Origin: Pseudomonadota bacterium
GTDB lineage: Bacteria; Pseudomonadota; Alphaproteobacteria; Rhizobiales; Rhizobiaceae
NCBI GenBank assembly: GCA_020161665.1
Contig: JAIUPA010000018.1
Location: forward strand, 52,000-115,999
Reading direction: 5' to 3'
DNA length: 64,000 nucleotides
Below, one piece after another: positions 1 to 8,455 of the stretch. Made by a program: the position numbers and the translations under genes. Below the pieces are notes generated by a model, which saw nothing but the letters and a program-made list of their open reading frames with translations, was not told the origin of the DNA and ran no database searches. Position 1 is the stretch's first letter. Each line of letters starts with the position of its first letter.

Positions 1-512
1 GCCGCGCCGCCCTCACCCTTGGTGCTGACATTGGCCTGCTGACCCACTTCCTGGGCGATTTCCGCCAGAACGGCATAGGGATTTTCGAAAAGCTCGGCGT
101 CGGAATAGTTGGTCTTGGTGCCGTCCGAGGCCGTGATGTCCTCGCCGGTCGCAGCCGCATCGCTGGCCGAAATGCCAGCCGCCTGACCGTCCTCGTCGTT
201 CTTTTCCTTGGTCTTCGACTTCTGCTCCGCCTCTTCGCCGGACGATTCCTTGGAAGGCTTCTTCAGCCCTTTCGACGCGGGCGTCGTATCGGTCAGCTTG
301 ATCGGGTTGAAATAGCTGGCAACAGCGGCCTTCGTCTCTTCGTTGGAGGCGTTGACCAGCCACATCACGAGGAAGAAGGCCATCATGGCGGTCATGAAGT
401 CGGCAAACGCGATCTTCCACGCACCGCCATGCGCACCGTCATGACCGCCCTTGTGGCGCTTGACGATGATGATCTCGTTCTTGCCGTGGTGGTGGTTTTC
501 GCTTTCGCTCAT
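1..512 (-). CDS. motB: flagellar motor stator protein MotB (3' end beyond the window)
   Basis: MotB anchors the stator to peptidoglycan and with MotA forms the proton channel that drives flagellar rotation. The gene runs off the left edge; about 170 N-terminal codons are visible. Reading the minus strand from the ATG at 512-510 gives a His/Lys-rich cytoplasmic start, then a single membrane segment with the motif WKIAFADFMTAMMAFFLVMW, where the Asp of ADFMTAMM is the family's proton-binding residue. An acidic, charged periplasmic linker follows. The peptidoglycan-binding OmpA-like domain must lie beyond the window. The start overlaps the upstream gene's stop (ATGA), implying translational coupling. 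The left-side neighbours, probably motC and related genes, cannot be seen. Confidence 0.93.
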   Translation of the reverse strand, partial: MSESENHHHGKNEIIIVKRHKGGHDGAHGGAWKIAFADFMTAMMAFFLVMWLVNASNEETKAAVASYFNPIKLTDTTPASKGLKKPSKESSGEEAEQKSKTKEKNDEDGQAAGISASDAAATGEDITASDGTKTNYSDAELFENPYAVLAEIAQEVGQQANVSTKGEGGA

Positions 513-1141
513 GCCATCACCCTTTCAAGCTCGGACGCAAAAGCGCTCAACCGTGTCACCAGCACTGACGATCCCGCTTCCACGGTCAAATCCATATCCT
601 CGCCCGTTTCGAACTCGACAAGCTTTGCCTTGTCTTCGCCAAGGGCTGCCGCCAATTGCCGACAGGCTTCCTCCGGCCCTTTGACCTTTGCGCGGGCAAC
701 CCCGCCCTCCTCGATCGTTGCGCGCAGCATGGCCGCCAGATCAACGATGGCGCGCCGGGCGACGGCCTCACCCATCAGCGGGGCAATGGCTTTTGCCGTG
801 GCGGCTGCCACCTCCTGCGCAACGTTTTGCGCCATTTCGGCAAGACGAGCGGCCATCAACGCCGCCATCTCACCCTCGAAATGCGCCTTCAACGCCTGTA
901 ATTCCGCGGCATGGCGCGCCTGTTCCTGCGCCAAATCCTCGGCATGGGCAGCTTGCGCTTCGCGCAAGGCCTCTTCACGTCCCTCGGCATGGGCGGCTTC
1001 GCGCACCGCCTCGGCATCCACCGTCGGCTCAACCTCAGCGAAAGAGGGAAAGTCGAACATCGCGTCATCCATGGCCTCGGTCACGGCCGGAAGCTTTGGC
1101 GCGCTGAAATCCTTCAGATAGCGGGCAATCATCGCGCTCAC
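509..1141 (-). CDS. coiled-coil FliH-like protein of the flagellar locus
   Basis: This 210-residue protein lies between a flagellin gene and motB. Residues about 45-125 are rich in Ala, Glu, Gln and Arg with heptad-like spacing (for example AEGREEALREAQAAHAEDLA), followed by a compact C-terminal domain. That layout resembles FliH or V-ATPase subunit E stalk proteins, but I cannot confirm FliH and know only that a conserved protein of this kind can precede motB in rhizobia. The start is GTG at 1141, with GGAGGT five bases upstream; a later ATG three codons in has no better site. The stop overlaps the motB start, so both are probably on one transcript. Confidence 0.75.
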   Translation of the reverse strand: MSAMIARYLKDFSAPKLPAVTEAMDDAMFDFPSFAEVEPTVDAEAVREAAHAEGREEALREAQAAHAEDLAQEQARHAAELQALKAHFEGEMAALMAARLAEMAQNVAQEVAAATAKAIAPLMGEAVARRAIVDLAAMLRATIEEGGVARAKVKGPEEACRQLAAALGEDKAKLVEFETGEDMDLTVEAGSSVLVTRLSAFASELERVMA

Positions 1142-1218
1142 GCGTCACCTCCATCGGCGCGCATGGCGACAAGAATGCCCTCAGGGTCGGGCGTTTGGGT
1201 GACCGGAATTTCCGCCAC
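1138..1218 (-). CDS. possible 26-residue leader ORF coupled to the FliH-like gene
   Basis: A minus-strand reading frame starts with GTG at 1218, behind a strong GGGGAG ribosome-binding site about five bases away. It encodes 26 residues (beginning with Val-Ala-Glu-Ile-Pro in the DNA, Met if initiated) and ends with a TGA that overlaps the GTG start of the next gene as GTGA. Good spacing plus a coupled overlap is what a translated leader or small protein would show. No family is recognised. It could also be the 3' remnant of a longer gene, because an in-frame stop lies only six codons upstream. Confidence 0.35.
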   Translation of the reverse strand: MAEIPVTQTPDPEGILVAMRADGGDA

Positions 1219-1337
1219 AAGGCTCCCCGCAGTTCAAGACACACAACGACGGCATACATGCCGCCGTCAGCAGACCAGAGGAAAACTAGGGCGTCAAACT
1301 TGTGCGAGGATGATGCGCGGGCAAGGTGAACGGTTTC

Positions 1338-2306
1338 TCAACCGAAGAGGACCGCCAGCTTCTTAGAATTGGCGTTGGCAAGTGCGACGTTTTCGGCGGC
1401 CAGCGACTGCTGGGTCTTGGCGGCCGTCAGGCGAACGCCAGCCTCTTCCATGTTCACGTCGACGAAGCGGCCGATGCTCTTGTCGAGGGATTCCGAAATG
1501 GCCGTCACATATTCACGGTTGGTCGAGACGCGATTGACCATATCGCCGAGACGGGCCGTCAGCTTGTTCACGTTGCTCATCAACTGATCCACAACCGACA
1601 TCATGTCCTTCAATTCCTGATCCGTCGTGGAAACGGAAATAGCGATTTCCGATCCGCTGGCAGCCGTAATGCTTCCCGAATCCAGAAGGTAGTAATTGCG
1701 TGCCGTGGCCGTGCCGTCGGGGTTGGAAATGTTGGCGTCGACAGGACCCGTCAGAAGACCACGGTTTGCATCATAGTGATCGATCAACACGGTTTCAGAC
1801 TGCGGTACGCCCTGCGTTGCCAGCGCCACGTTGCCGTTGCTGGAACGCTGAAAGCCAGACACGATGCTGTTGGTGCCGGAAATATCCGCATTGGAATTGG
1901 TCAGCCAGTTCGAACCGCCAAAGCTCGCCGAACTGACGGCCTGCTTGATCGAGCTTTTATAGCCCTCGATCGTCGTTGCGAGCTGATTGCGATCCACGCC
2001 GTCTTCAAAGGCGTTGACGAGCGTGGCGCGCAGCTTGCTCAGCTGTTCATAGACGGTATTGGCGCTGTTGTAGGCCGTATCGACGGTCGATTCGCTTAAG
2101 TTCAGCGCATCCCCCACGCTGGTCATGATGCTCATGTCCGAGCGCAGCGATGTGGCAATCGACCAATAGCTCGAATTGTCCTTGGCGCTTTCAACGCGCA
2201 GGCCGCTGGATGCCTGCAACTGCGCTTTCTGCAATTCGTTGTTGGAAAAGAGCAGCGTCTGCAGACTGCCGCTCACAGCATTGGTCATCATCACATCATA
2301 AGCCAT
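1338..2306 (-). CDS. divergent flagellin (fourth filament protein, FlaD-like)
   Basis: Flagellin of 322 residues. The N-terminal helical region contains SSGLRVESAKDNSSYWSIAT, matching the rhizobial flagellin D0/D1 signature, and the C-terminal D0 helix ends ALANANSKKLAVLFG. Compared with the three tandem paralogues at 2643-5923 it has a different start (MAYDVMMTNAV), a different central region and no SLSIANSS C-terminal motif, so it is the outlying member. It sits immediately upstream of the coiled-coil gene and motB, as flaD-like genes do in Agrobacterium-type maps (recalled, not checked). Flagellins are exported by the flagellar type III system and polymerise into the filament. No rho-independent terminator is obvious downstream, so read-through into the motB group is possible. 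Confidence 0.9.
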   Translation of the reverse strand: MAYDVMMTNAVSGSLQTLLFSNNELQKAQLQASSGLRVESAKDNSSYWSIATSLRSDMSIMTSVGDALNLSESTVDTAYNSANTVYEQLSKLRATLVNAFEDGVDRNQLATTIEGYKSSIKQAVSSASFGGSNWLTNSNADISGTNSIVSGFQRSSNGNVALATQGVPQSETVLIDHYDANRGLLTGPVDANISNPDGTATARNYYLLDSGSITAASGSEIAISVSTTDQELKDMMSVVDQLMSNVNKLTARLGDMVNRVSTNREYVTAISESLDKSIGRFVDVNMEEAGVRLTAAKTQQSLAAENVALANANSKKLAVLFG

Positions 2307-2569
2307 CGAGCCACTTCCTGTGTTGGCATATCAACGTCCGCCGCATCGCCACGCGCGCTCCATGGAGCACGCGCAAGACCGTTCTTCTCATGCACGAGAC
2401 GAAAACATGCCGGGCAATCCGGTGGCGGCATTGCGGCTTCATGCCGGGACCCGAAATGGGCCGCCGCTCAAAATGTCCTTCACGGACTTTGACAAGGTTA
2501 ATGAAAACATAAGATTCTGGCAAGAGTCGCCGTGCAAAGCGTCCAGACCAAAGGGTGCCGCCATAACGC

Positions 2570-2605
2570 AAAAAACCGCAGCCCTTTGAGAGGCTGCGGT
2601 CTTTG
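2570..2605 (-). terminator. rho-independent terminator after flagellin gene
   Basis: An inverted repeat CCGCAGCC...GGCTGCGG lies just downstream of the flagellin stop at 2643. Read on the minus strand, the stem is followed by a T-run (plus-strand AAAAAA at 2570-2575). It separates this flagellin from the divergent flagellin downstream. The rest of the roughly 335-base stretch 2307-2642 shows no credible gene. Confidence 0.8.
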
Positions 2606-2642
2606 CTGCGATTGGGGCTTCGCAGAGCTGTTACGCCGGTGA

Positions 2643-3530
2643 TTACTGGCGGAACAGGGTCAGAATGTTCTGAGCGTTGGAGTTTGCAATCGACAGCGAC
2701 TGGATGGCCAGCTGTTGCTGCGTCTGCAGTGCGGTCAGCTTGGCTGATTCCGCCTCCATGTCTGCGTCGACGAGACGGCTGATGCCGGTTTCAATCGAGT
2801 CGGACAGGGATTGTGCAAATTCCGTCTGCAAATCGATACGGGCGGAGAGCGAACCGAGCGTCGCAGCGCCCTTGGTCAGTTCCGACAGCGCCTTTTCGAC
2901 GACCTGCAGTGCATCATTGACCATCGTTGCCGTGGAGGCGGATTCGACCAGTGCAATGGTGGCAACGTCCTTGAGCACGCCCTTGGTGGCGTCTGCCTGG
3001 CCGTTGTTATTGCCGAAGAGTGCGAATTCGCCAATCGTGACGGTTTCCGTGGCGACGAGAACCGAACCCGGACCCGTACGGACGAAGCCGGTGACGACCG
3101 TGCTGGTGGATGTTGTGGTGCTGGCCAGCAGCCAGTTTTCACCGTTGAAGGAGGCCGAGCTGGCAATCGACTTCAACTGCGCCTGAAGCTGGCTGATTTC
3201 GTCCTGGATCTTGCCCACATCCACGCTGGTTTCCGATGCGGAGACAAGCTTGGACTTGATTTCGGTGACGATATCGATGGCGCTCTTTACGCCAGCATAG
3301 GCCACATCCACCTTTGCTGCGCCGACGCCCAGTGCGTCGGATGCGGCCTGAACAGCGGAGTTGTCCGAGCGCATCGTCGTGGCAATCGACCAGTAGGCCG
3401 AGTTGTCCTTGGCTTCGGAAATGCGGTAGCCGGTGGAGACGCGGTTTTGCGCGCCCTGCAAATCGGTATTGATGGAGCGCAGCGTCTGCAGCGCGGCCAT
3501 TGCCGATACGTTGGTCAGAATACTTGTCAT
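2643..3530 (-). CDS. flagellin (tandem copy 3)
   Basis: Flagellin of 295 residues with the rhizobial N-terminal signature VSTGYRISEAKDNSAYWSIA and a C-terminal helix containing QTQQQLAIQSLSIANSNAQN, ending LTLFRQ. These conserved ends form the D0/D1 coiled coil of the filament; the variable middle, rich in Ser, Thr and Val, is surface-exposed. It is the most diverged of the three tandem copies. Its upstream region shares an 18-base motif with the copy at 5036-5923, and a terminator follows it, so it is probably a monocistronic, strongly expressed late flagellar gene. Confidence 0.93.
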   Translation of the reverse strand: MTSILTNVSAMAALQTLRSINTDLQGAQNRVSTGYRISEAKDNSAYWSIATTMRSDNSAVQAASDALGVGAAKVDVAYAGVKSAIDIVTEIKSKLVSASETSVDVGKIQDEISQLQAQLKSIASSASFNGENWLLASTTTSTSTVVTGFVRTGPGSVLVATETVTIGEFALFGNNNGQADATKGVLKDVATIALVESASTATMVNDALQVVEKALSELTKGAATLGSLSARIDLQTEFAQSLSDSIETGISRLVDADMEAESAKLTALQTQQQLAIQSLSIANSNAQNILTLFRQ

Positions 3531-3565
3531 TGGACACCTGCCCCTTATGGCGTCTTTTGTTCAAG

Positions 3566-3583
3566 GGACATTCCGGACTTAAA
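3566..3583 (-). promoter_or_regulatory. conserved flagellin 5' element (copy 1)
   Basis: The 18-base plus-strand sequence GGACATTCCGGACTTAAA lies 36 bases upstream of the flagellin ATG at 3530 and recurs with one change at 5955-5972, 32 bases before another flagellin. Conservation at the same distance suggests a promoter core or a 5' untranslated element, for example a target of a flagellar regulator or of an FlbT-like RNA-binding protein. The function is inferred. Confidence 0.5.
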
Positions 3584-3775
3584 CCGGCAACGGTGATCGG
3601 CTACATGCCTGTTAACCCGCGATTCGCATTGGTTAACCCACCGTTTATCTGGCTTAAGAAAACAACATTATGGTTAACAAACCCTAAAGGGCCTTCGCAA
3701 ATTTCATCTTTTGGAAAGAGTTTTTAAACGCAAGTTAATTCAATGACTTGTTAAGACCTTGCAGCCGGACAAACG

Positions 3776-3812
3776 AAAAATGGCGGCCTTGCGGCCGCCA
3801 TTCATTAATGAA
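3776..3812 (-). terminator. rho-independent terminator after flagellin gene
   Basis: A long GC-rich stem, ATGGCGGCC/GGCCGCCAT with a four-base loop, lies just beyond the flagellin stop at 3829 and is followed on the minus strand by a T-run (plus-strand GAAAAA). It should end the transcript of the middle tandem flagellin. Confidence 0.85.
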
Positions 3813-3828
3813 TTTTGCGCTTTTGCGA

Positions 3829-4719
3829 TTAACCGCGGAAGAGCGAGAGAATGTTCTGCGAGGAGGAATTGGCAATCGACAGCGACTGGATGGCGAGCTG
3901 CTGCTGCGTCTGAAGGGCCGACAGTTTGGCCGATTCCGCTTCCATATCCGCGTCAACCAGACGGCTCACGCCGGTTTCGATGGCGTCGGAGAGCTTCGAG
4001 GCGAAGTCCATCTGCAGGTCGATACGCGAGGAGAGCGAGCCGAGCGTTGCAGCGCCGGTCGTCAGCTTCGAAAGTGCCGTTTCAACCGAAGCCAGCGCGG
4101 CGGCAATATCGGCCGATGCGGAGGATTCCGTGAGGTTGATGGCGGCGACCGAGGCGAGAACACCCGTCGAGACGTCGGCATTGCCGGTGGAGGCCATGCC
4201 GAAGAGTGCGAAATTGCCCGTGGTGACCGTTTCGGTCGACACCGTGACGTTGCTGACGCCCGAGCCGGTACGAACGAAGGCGGTGACAACCGACTTGGTA
4301 GCGGTTGCGGAACCGAGCAGCCAGTTTTCACCGTTGAACGAGGCGGATTCGGCGACCGACTTCAACTGCGCCTGCAGCTGCTTGATCTCGTCCTGGATCT
4401 TGGTCATGTCGGTCGAAGTTTCGTTCGCCGTGACCAGCTTGGACTTGATTTCCGTGACAACATCGATGGCGCTTTCAACGCCGGCATAAGCCACGTCGAC
4501 CTTGGCAGCGCCGATGCCCAGAGCATCCGAAGCGGCGCCAACGGCGGCGTTGTCAGAACGCATCGTGGTCGCGATAGACCAGTAAGCGGAGTTGTCTTTG
4601 GCTTCAGCGATCCGATAGCCGGTCGACACATGATTCTGCGTCGACTGAAGATTTGAGTTGATGCTACGCAGTGTCTGGAGTGCGGACATTGCAGCAATGT
4701 TGGTGTTAATGCTCGTCAT
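3829..4719 (-). CDS. flagellin (tandem copy 2)
   Basis: Flagellin of 296 residues from the ATG at 4719, preceded by AAGGGGG; an in-frame upstream start at 4764 would add 15 residues with no flagellin similarity and no better site. The N-terminus MTSINTNIAAMSALQTLRSI and the C-terminal helix SLSIANSSSQNILSLF are canonical. It is very close to the copy at 5036-5923 over most of its length (for example both carry DNAAVGAASDALGIGAAKVD), so the pair are probable recent duplicates and could recombine. The filament is probably a mixed polymer, as in rhizobia with several flagellins. Confidence 0.93.
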   Translation of the reverse strand: MTSINTNIAAMSALQTLRSINSNLQSTQNHVSTGYRIAEAKDNSAYWSIATTMRSDNAAVGAASDALGIGAAKVDVAYAGVESAIDVVTEIKSKLVTANETSTDMTKIQDEIKQLQAQLKSVAESASFNGENWLLGSATATKSVVTAFVRTGSGVSNVTVSTETVTTGNFALFGMASTGNADVSTGVLASVAAINLTESSASADIAAALASVETALSKLTTGAATLGSLSSRIDLQMDFASKLSDAIETGVSRLVDADMEAESAKLSALQTQQQLAIQSLSIANSSSQNILSLFRG

Positions 4720-4963
4720 TTTACTTAAGCCCCCTTCTTGGCGGCACTCGATAACAAGGAACATCCCAGTACAACGCCGGGGAGCAACGAATTGCTACAT
4801 GCAATTAACCTTCCATTAACCGAAAGATTAACTCGTCACTTTAGTGGTCCCATTAAACGAGAACATGGTTAAGAAGGGATAAACATAAGCGCTTTGGAAT
4901 TTATAATTCGCTCCCCTTTTTTTGTGCCTGAATTTTCTCGAGCCAAATAAACCTTTTGGAAAC

Positions 4964-4997
4964 GAAAAAGCCGCCCCGGAAACCGGAGCGGCCTTTT
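4964..4997 (-). terminator. rho-independent terminator after flagellin gene
   Basis: The stem GCCGCCCCGG/CCGGAGCGGC with a short A-loop sits downstream of the flagellin stop at 5036; the minus-strand T-run follows (plus-strand GAAAAA at 4964-4969). No gene is seen in the rest of the 316-base gap 4720-5035, which must also hold the promoter of the flagellin at 3829-4719. Confidence 0.85.
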
Positions 4998-5035
4998 GTG
5001 CTGAGGGGTAGGTGCCCCTGCCCTGCTCTTGCCGA

Positions 5036-5923
5036 TTAACGGAAGAGCGAGAGAACGTTCTGCGACGAGGAGTTCGCAATCGACAGTGACTGGATGGCGA
5101 GCTGCTGCTGCGTCTGCAAGGCAGACAGCTTGGCGGACTCTTCTTCCATGTCGGCATCAACCAGACGGCTCACGCCGCTTTCGATGGCGTCAGACAGCTT
5201 CGAAGCGAAGTCCATCTGCAGGTCGATACGCGAAGACAGCGAGCCGAGCGTTGCGGCGCCGGTCGTCAGCTTGGAAAGAGCGGTTTCAACATCCTGCAGA
5301 GCGGTTGCGATGGCGCTTGCGCCGGAGGATTCCGTGAGGTTGATCGAGGCGACCGAGGCGAGAACGCCGGTCGAAACGTCAGCCGTACCCGAAGAGCCCA
5401 TGCCGAAGAGCGCGAAGTTGCCGGTCGTGACCGTTTCGGTCGAAACCTGAACGTTGCTGCTGCCCGAGCCGGTACGGACGAAAGCGGTGACAACCGACTT
5501 CGTAGCAGTTGCGCCACCCATCAGCCAGTTTTCGCCGTTGAAGGAGGCGGATTCGGCAACAGACTTGAGCTGCGCCTGAAGCTGCTTCACTTCGTCCATG
5601 ATCTTGGACATGTCGGTGGAGGATTCGTTTGCCGTGACCAGCTTCGACTTGATTTCGGTCACAACGTCGATGGCGCTCTGAACGCCTGCATAAGCCACAT
5701 CGACCTTGGCGGCGCCGATGCCCAGGGCGTCCGAAGCAGCGCCAACGGCGGCGTTGTCAGAGCGCATCGTGGTAGCGATCGACCAGTAGGACGCATTGTC
5801 CTTGGCGCTTGCGACCTTGAAACCCGTAGAAACGTGGTTCTGCGTGCTGTCCAGCTTGCTGTTCACATTACGCAGCGTCTGCAGCGCGGCCATTGCAGAA
5901 CTATTGGTGTTAATGCTCGTCAT
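5036..5923 (-). CDS. flagellin (tandem copy 1)
   Basis: Flagellin of 295 residues. The N-terminal helix is MTSINTNSSAMAALQTLRNV and the C-terminal helix ends SSSQNVLSLFR, the normal D0 ends. The central region contains many Ser and Thr residues, possible sites for O-linked sugars. It is the first of three tandem copies and lies 267 bases from the divergently transcribed SPINDLY-type glycosyltransferase gene. It has its own terminator and an upstream 18-base element shared with the copy at 2643-3530, so it is probably controlled as a late flagellar gene. Confidence 0.94.
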   Translation of the reverse strand: MTSINTNSSAMAALQTLRNVNSKLDSTQNHVSTGFKVASAKDNASYWSIATTMRSDNAAVGAASDALGIGAAKVDVAYAGVQSAIDVVTEIKSKLVTANESSTDMSKIMDEVKQLQAQLKSVAESASFNGENWLMGGATATKSVVTAFVRTGSGSSNVQVSTETVTTGNFALFGMGSSGTADVSTGVLASVASINLTESSGASAIATALQDVETALSKLTTGAATLGSLSSRIDLQMDFASKLSDAIESGVSRLVDADMEEESAKLSALQTQQQLAIQSLSIANSSSQNVLSLFR

Positions 5924-5954
5924 TGGAGTGTCCCCTGAAACGCATGACTAGTGA

Positions 5955-5972
5955 GGACATACCGGACTTAAA
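5955..5972 (-). promoter_or_regulatory. conserved flagellin 5' element (copy 2)
   Basis: The plus-strand sequence GGACATACCGGACTTAAA matches the element at 3566-3583 in 17 of 18 bases and stands 32 bases upstream of the flagellin start at 5923. A weaker form (GGAACATCCCAGTAC) occurs about 39 bases before the middle flagellin, near 4758-4772. It is probably a shared promoter or leader element; which of the two cannot be decided by eye. Confidence 0.5.
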
Positions 5973-6190
5973 TACTCTTACCGGTGAAGACGGTCGGCAT
6001 CATGCCAAATGGGTCCAAAATCGTGTGACACCAAGCCCGTCATGTGAGGGCCAATCTTGCAGTCAAAGCTTGCCAACTCCTTAAATCGGGCGCTTTGCCG
6101 CAGCCTCTCCGGGTTCATGGTTAACCCTTCGTTCCCGACACCTGCTTCATGCAAGCTTCGATGCTCATAATCCGATAAGCAGAATTTCAG

Positions 6191-8182
6191 GTGCCGCGCG
6201 CGCCCGAACAGGTGGAGTCTGGCTTGAACGGTGACATTTCCTACGCAGCGGCCTCGAAGGATTTCAAGGCTGGCCGCTATCTCGAGAGCCTGACGACGCT
6301 CAACCGCCTGATGGACACCCAGAAGGATGCGCGCACCTTTGCACTTCTGGCCAAGACGCTGCTCAAGCTTGGTATGCGCGGGGAAGCGGCGACCGCCTAC
6401 GGGCTGGCCGCCGATCTCAACAGCAGCCAGTCCGATGAATATCGCGAAATGGCGCTTCTCCTGCATTTCGAATGCGGCCATGACGACCTGACGCTGGCAG
6501 CCGGCAGCAAACTCGTCAGCCGCGCCCGCAAGGACCCGGCCCTTGCCTATGCGCTTGCCTCCATTTTAGTGAAGCGCAACGATTATGAGCATGCCAGCGC
6601 CTTCAAGAAGGTTCTGGCCAGCAGCGACGAACCCGCCCACATGATTCTCGCCTCGCGCATGCTGATGGCGCATTGGGATTCGGATTCGGCCGAGCACATC
6701 GAGACCGCGCATACCCTCATGCGCAAGATCCCGCACAATAATACGATGCGGCTCATCTATCTGACGCTGTGCCGCGACATCAGCCGTTATGAGGCGATTG
6801 AAAAGCAGCAGAAGCCGATCTTCGAGGCGCTGGCGCGCGGTGAGGACGATTTCCTCGTTACCGACCACCCGTTCTTCAACCTGCACTGGACGGGCGACGA
6901 GCGGCTGAACAGCCTCGTGCGCCTCAACACCATCGTCATGCCGGAAGGTACGCGGGCGCGCCGTCAGGCCATGCCGCACACCTGGTCGGACAAGAAGCTG
7001 CGCATCGGTTACGTCTCCGCCGACCTTTGGGACCAGCACGCCACGATGAAGCTGATCCGCCGCGTGTTCGAACTGCACGACCGCGACCGCTTCGAAATCA
7101 CGCTTTTCTGCAACACGCCGCAATTCCTCTTGGACCGCAACACGGCGGACCGCTCGCAATGGGGCAATGTCATCCGCATCGAGGGCATGTCGGATGATGA
7201 AGTCTGCGACCTGATCCGGGCCCACGAGATCGACGTGCTTGTCGATATGAAGGGTTATACGAAATATAACCGCGCCTCGATCTTCAACCAGCCCTGCGCG
7301 CCGGTCCATGTGTCCTGGCTCGGCTTTCCGGGCAGCACCTACGGGATCGACCTCGACTATATTATCGGCGACCGCTTCGTGCTGCGCGACAGCTCAGCAC
7401 CTTGGTATCCGGAAAAGTTCTGCCGCCTGCCGGAGTGCTATCAGCCGAACGACCCCTATTACCGCCCGGTGCCCGAACCGATCGAACGTTCGCAGATCGG
7501 CCTGCCGGAAGACGCATTCGTGTTTGCCTCCTTCAACGGCAACCGCAAGATCACGCTCGAGATGACAGGAATCTGGGCCGAGATCCTGAAGCGCACGCCC
7601 GACAGCGTGCTGTGGATCATGCGCGCCAATATGGAAAGCCAGAACAACATCATCGCGCGCTTCCAGAAGCTCGGCATTCCGGCCAAGCGTCTCTACTTCA
7701 TGAAGCTCGAGCAGTATCAGGACCACATCAACCGCATTCCGCTCGCCGATCTCGGTCTCGACACCTATCCGGTGAACGGCCACACGACGACTTCGGAACA
7801 GCTTTGGGCGGGGCTTCCGGTCCTGACCGTCAAGGGCACCAACTTTGCCTCGCGCGTGAGCGAAAGCCTGCTGACCAATATGGGTGTGCCGGACCTGATC
7901 ACGGAAGACCGCGAAGACTATATCCGCCGCGCGGTGGCGCTTTTCGAGAACCGCGACGACCTTGCCGCCTATCGCCAGCGCATTCTGGATGGACGCTTCA
8001 CAGAGCCGTTGTTCGACGCCGAACGCTTTACCCGCCATCTCGAAAAATCCTTCGAGATGATGGCCGAGCGCGCTCGCCAAGGCCTTCAGCCGGAGCATAT
8101 GGATGTGCCCGCGCTGCCGCCGCGCGACGCGCCTTTCATGAAGATTGAAGACCTCGCCCGCGAACAGTATCGCGTGCTTTAA
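6191..8182 (+). CDS. SPINDLY/OGT-type glycosyltransferase (TPR + GT41), candidate flagellin glycosyltransferase
   Basis: The 663-residue protein has an N-terminal helical repeat region (about 15-205, TPR-like) and a C-terminal GT41-type catalytic region from about 255 to 640. Recognisable GT41 pieces are KLRIGYVSADL, CAPVHVSWLGFPGSTYG, FASFNGNRKI and NGHTTTSEQLWAGLPVLT. GT41 enzymes move GlcNAc or other sugars to Ser/Thr of proteins. Caulobacter FlmG, which modifies flagellin, likewise joins TPRs to a glycosyltransferase domain. The divergent position beside three Ser/Thr-rich flagellins suggests a filament substrate, but this is inference. The start may be GTG at 6191 or TTG at 6224; the TTG has the better site (GGTGGAGT). 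Confidence 0.85.
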   Translation: MPRAPEQVESGLNGDISYAAASKDFKAGRYLESLTTLNRLMDTQKDARTFALLAKTLLKLGMRGEAATAYGLAADLNSSQSDEYREMALLLHFECGHDDLTLAAGSKLVSRARKDPALAYALASILVKRNDYEHASAFKKVLASSDEPAHMILASRMLMAHWDSDSAEHIETAHTLMRKIPHNNTMRLIYLTLCRDISRYEAIEKQQKPIFEALARGEDDFLVTDHPFFNLHWTGDERLNSLVRLNTIVMPEGTRARRQAMPHTWSDKKLRIGYVSADLWDQHATMKLIRRVFELHDRDRFEITLFCNTPQFLLDRNTADRSQWGNVIRIEGMSDDEVCDLIRAHEIDVLVDMKGYTKYNRASIFNQPCAPVHVSWLGFPGSTYGIDLDYIIGDRFVLRDSSAPWYPEKFCRLPECYQPNDPYYRPVPEPIERSQIGLPEDAFVFASFNGNRKITLEMTGIWAEILKRTPDSVLWIMRANMESQNNIIARFQKLGIPAKRLYFMKLEQYQDHINRIPLADLGLDTYPVNGHTTTSEQLWAGLPVLTVKGTNFASRVSESLLTNMGVPDLITEDREDYIRRAVALFENRDDLAAYRQRILDGRFTEPLFDAERFTRHLEKSFEMMAERARQGLQPEHMDVPALPPRDAPFMKIEDLAREQYRVL

Positions 8183-8352
8183 GACGCCCGAAATCCCCGG
8201 CGCGGGCGGCCCTCCCAAGCCCCGCGCCTCAAGCCGCCGGGAGAGGAGCGAAACGTGCGCCCCTCTTTCGGGGCGGCATTGGCATGAAATGCCACGCACA
8301 TCAGCGCTCTTGAAAAATCAGCATTAAATTCAATTTTTGGCCATTTTGTTGT

Positions 8353-8380
8353 TTGACATTGGCCCTCGTGAACCTATCTT
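8353..8380 (+). promoter_or_regulatory. sigma-70-like promoter
   Basis: TTGACA at 8353-8358 and TATCTT at 8375-8380 are separated by 16 bases, a close match to a vegetative promoter. It lies in the 436-base gap between the glycosyltransferase and the small gene at 8619 and would produce a leader of about 65 bases before the small ORF at 8456. Confidence 0.55.
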
Positions 8381-8455
8381 ACCGTCATCGATCAAGGATC
8401 GAGACACCGGATTTCAACGCTGACCAACACGGTCACAAACCAGAGGAGATATGAG

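Noticed and set aside
13..420. A 135-codon minus-strand frame inside motB
   Set aside because: It is out of frame with the clear MotB sequence, and its product is an Arg/Gly-rich low-complexity string typical of a shadow frame.
2307..2642. Possible small genes between the two flagellins
   Set aside because: Frames on both strands lack good start sites and coherent composition; only the terminator is supported.
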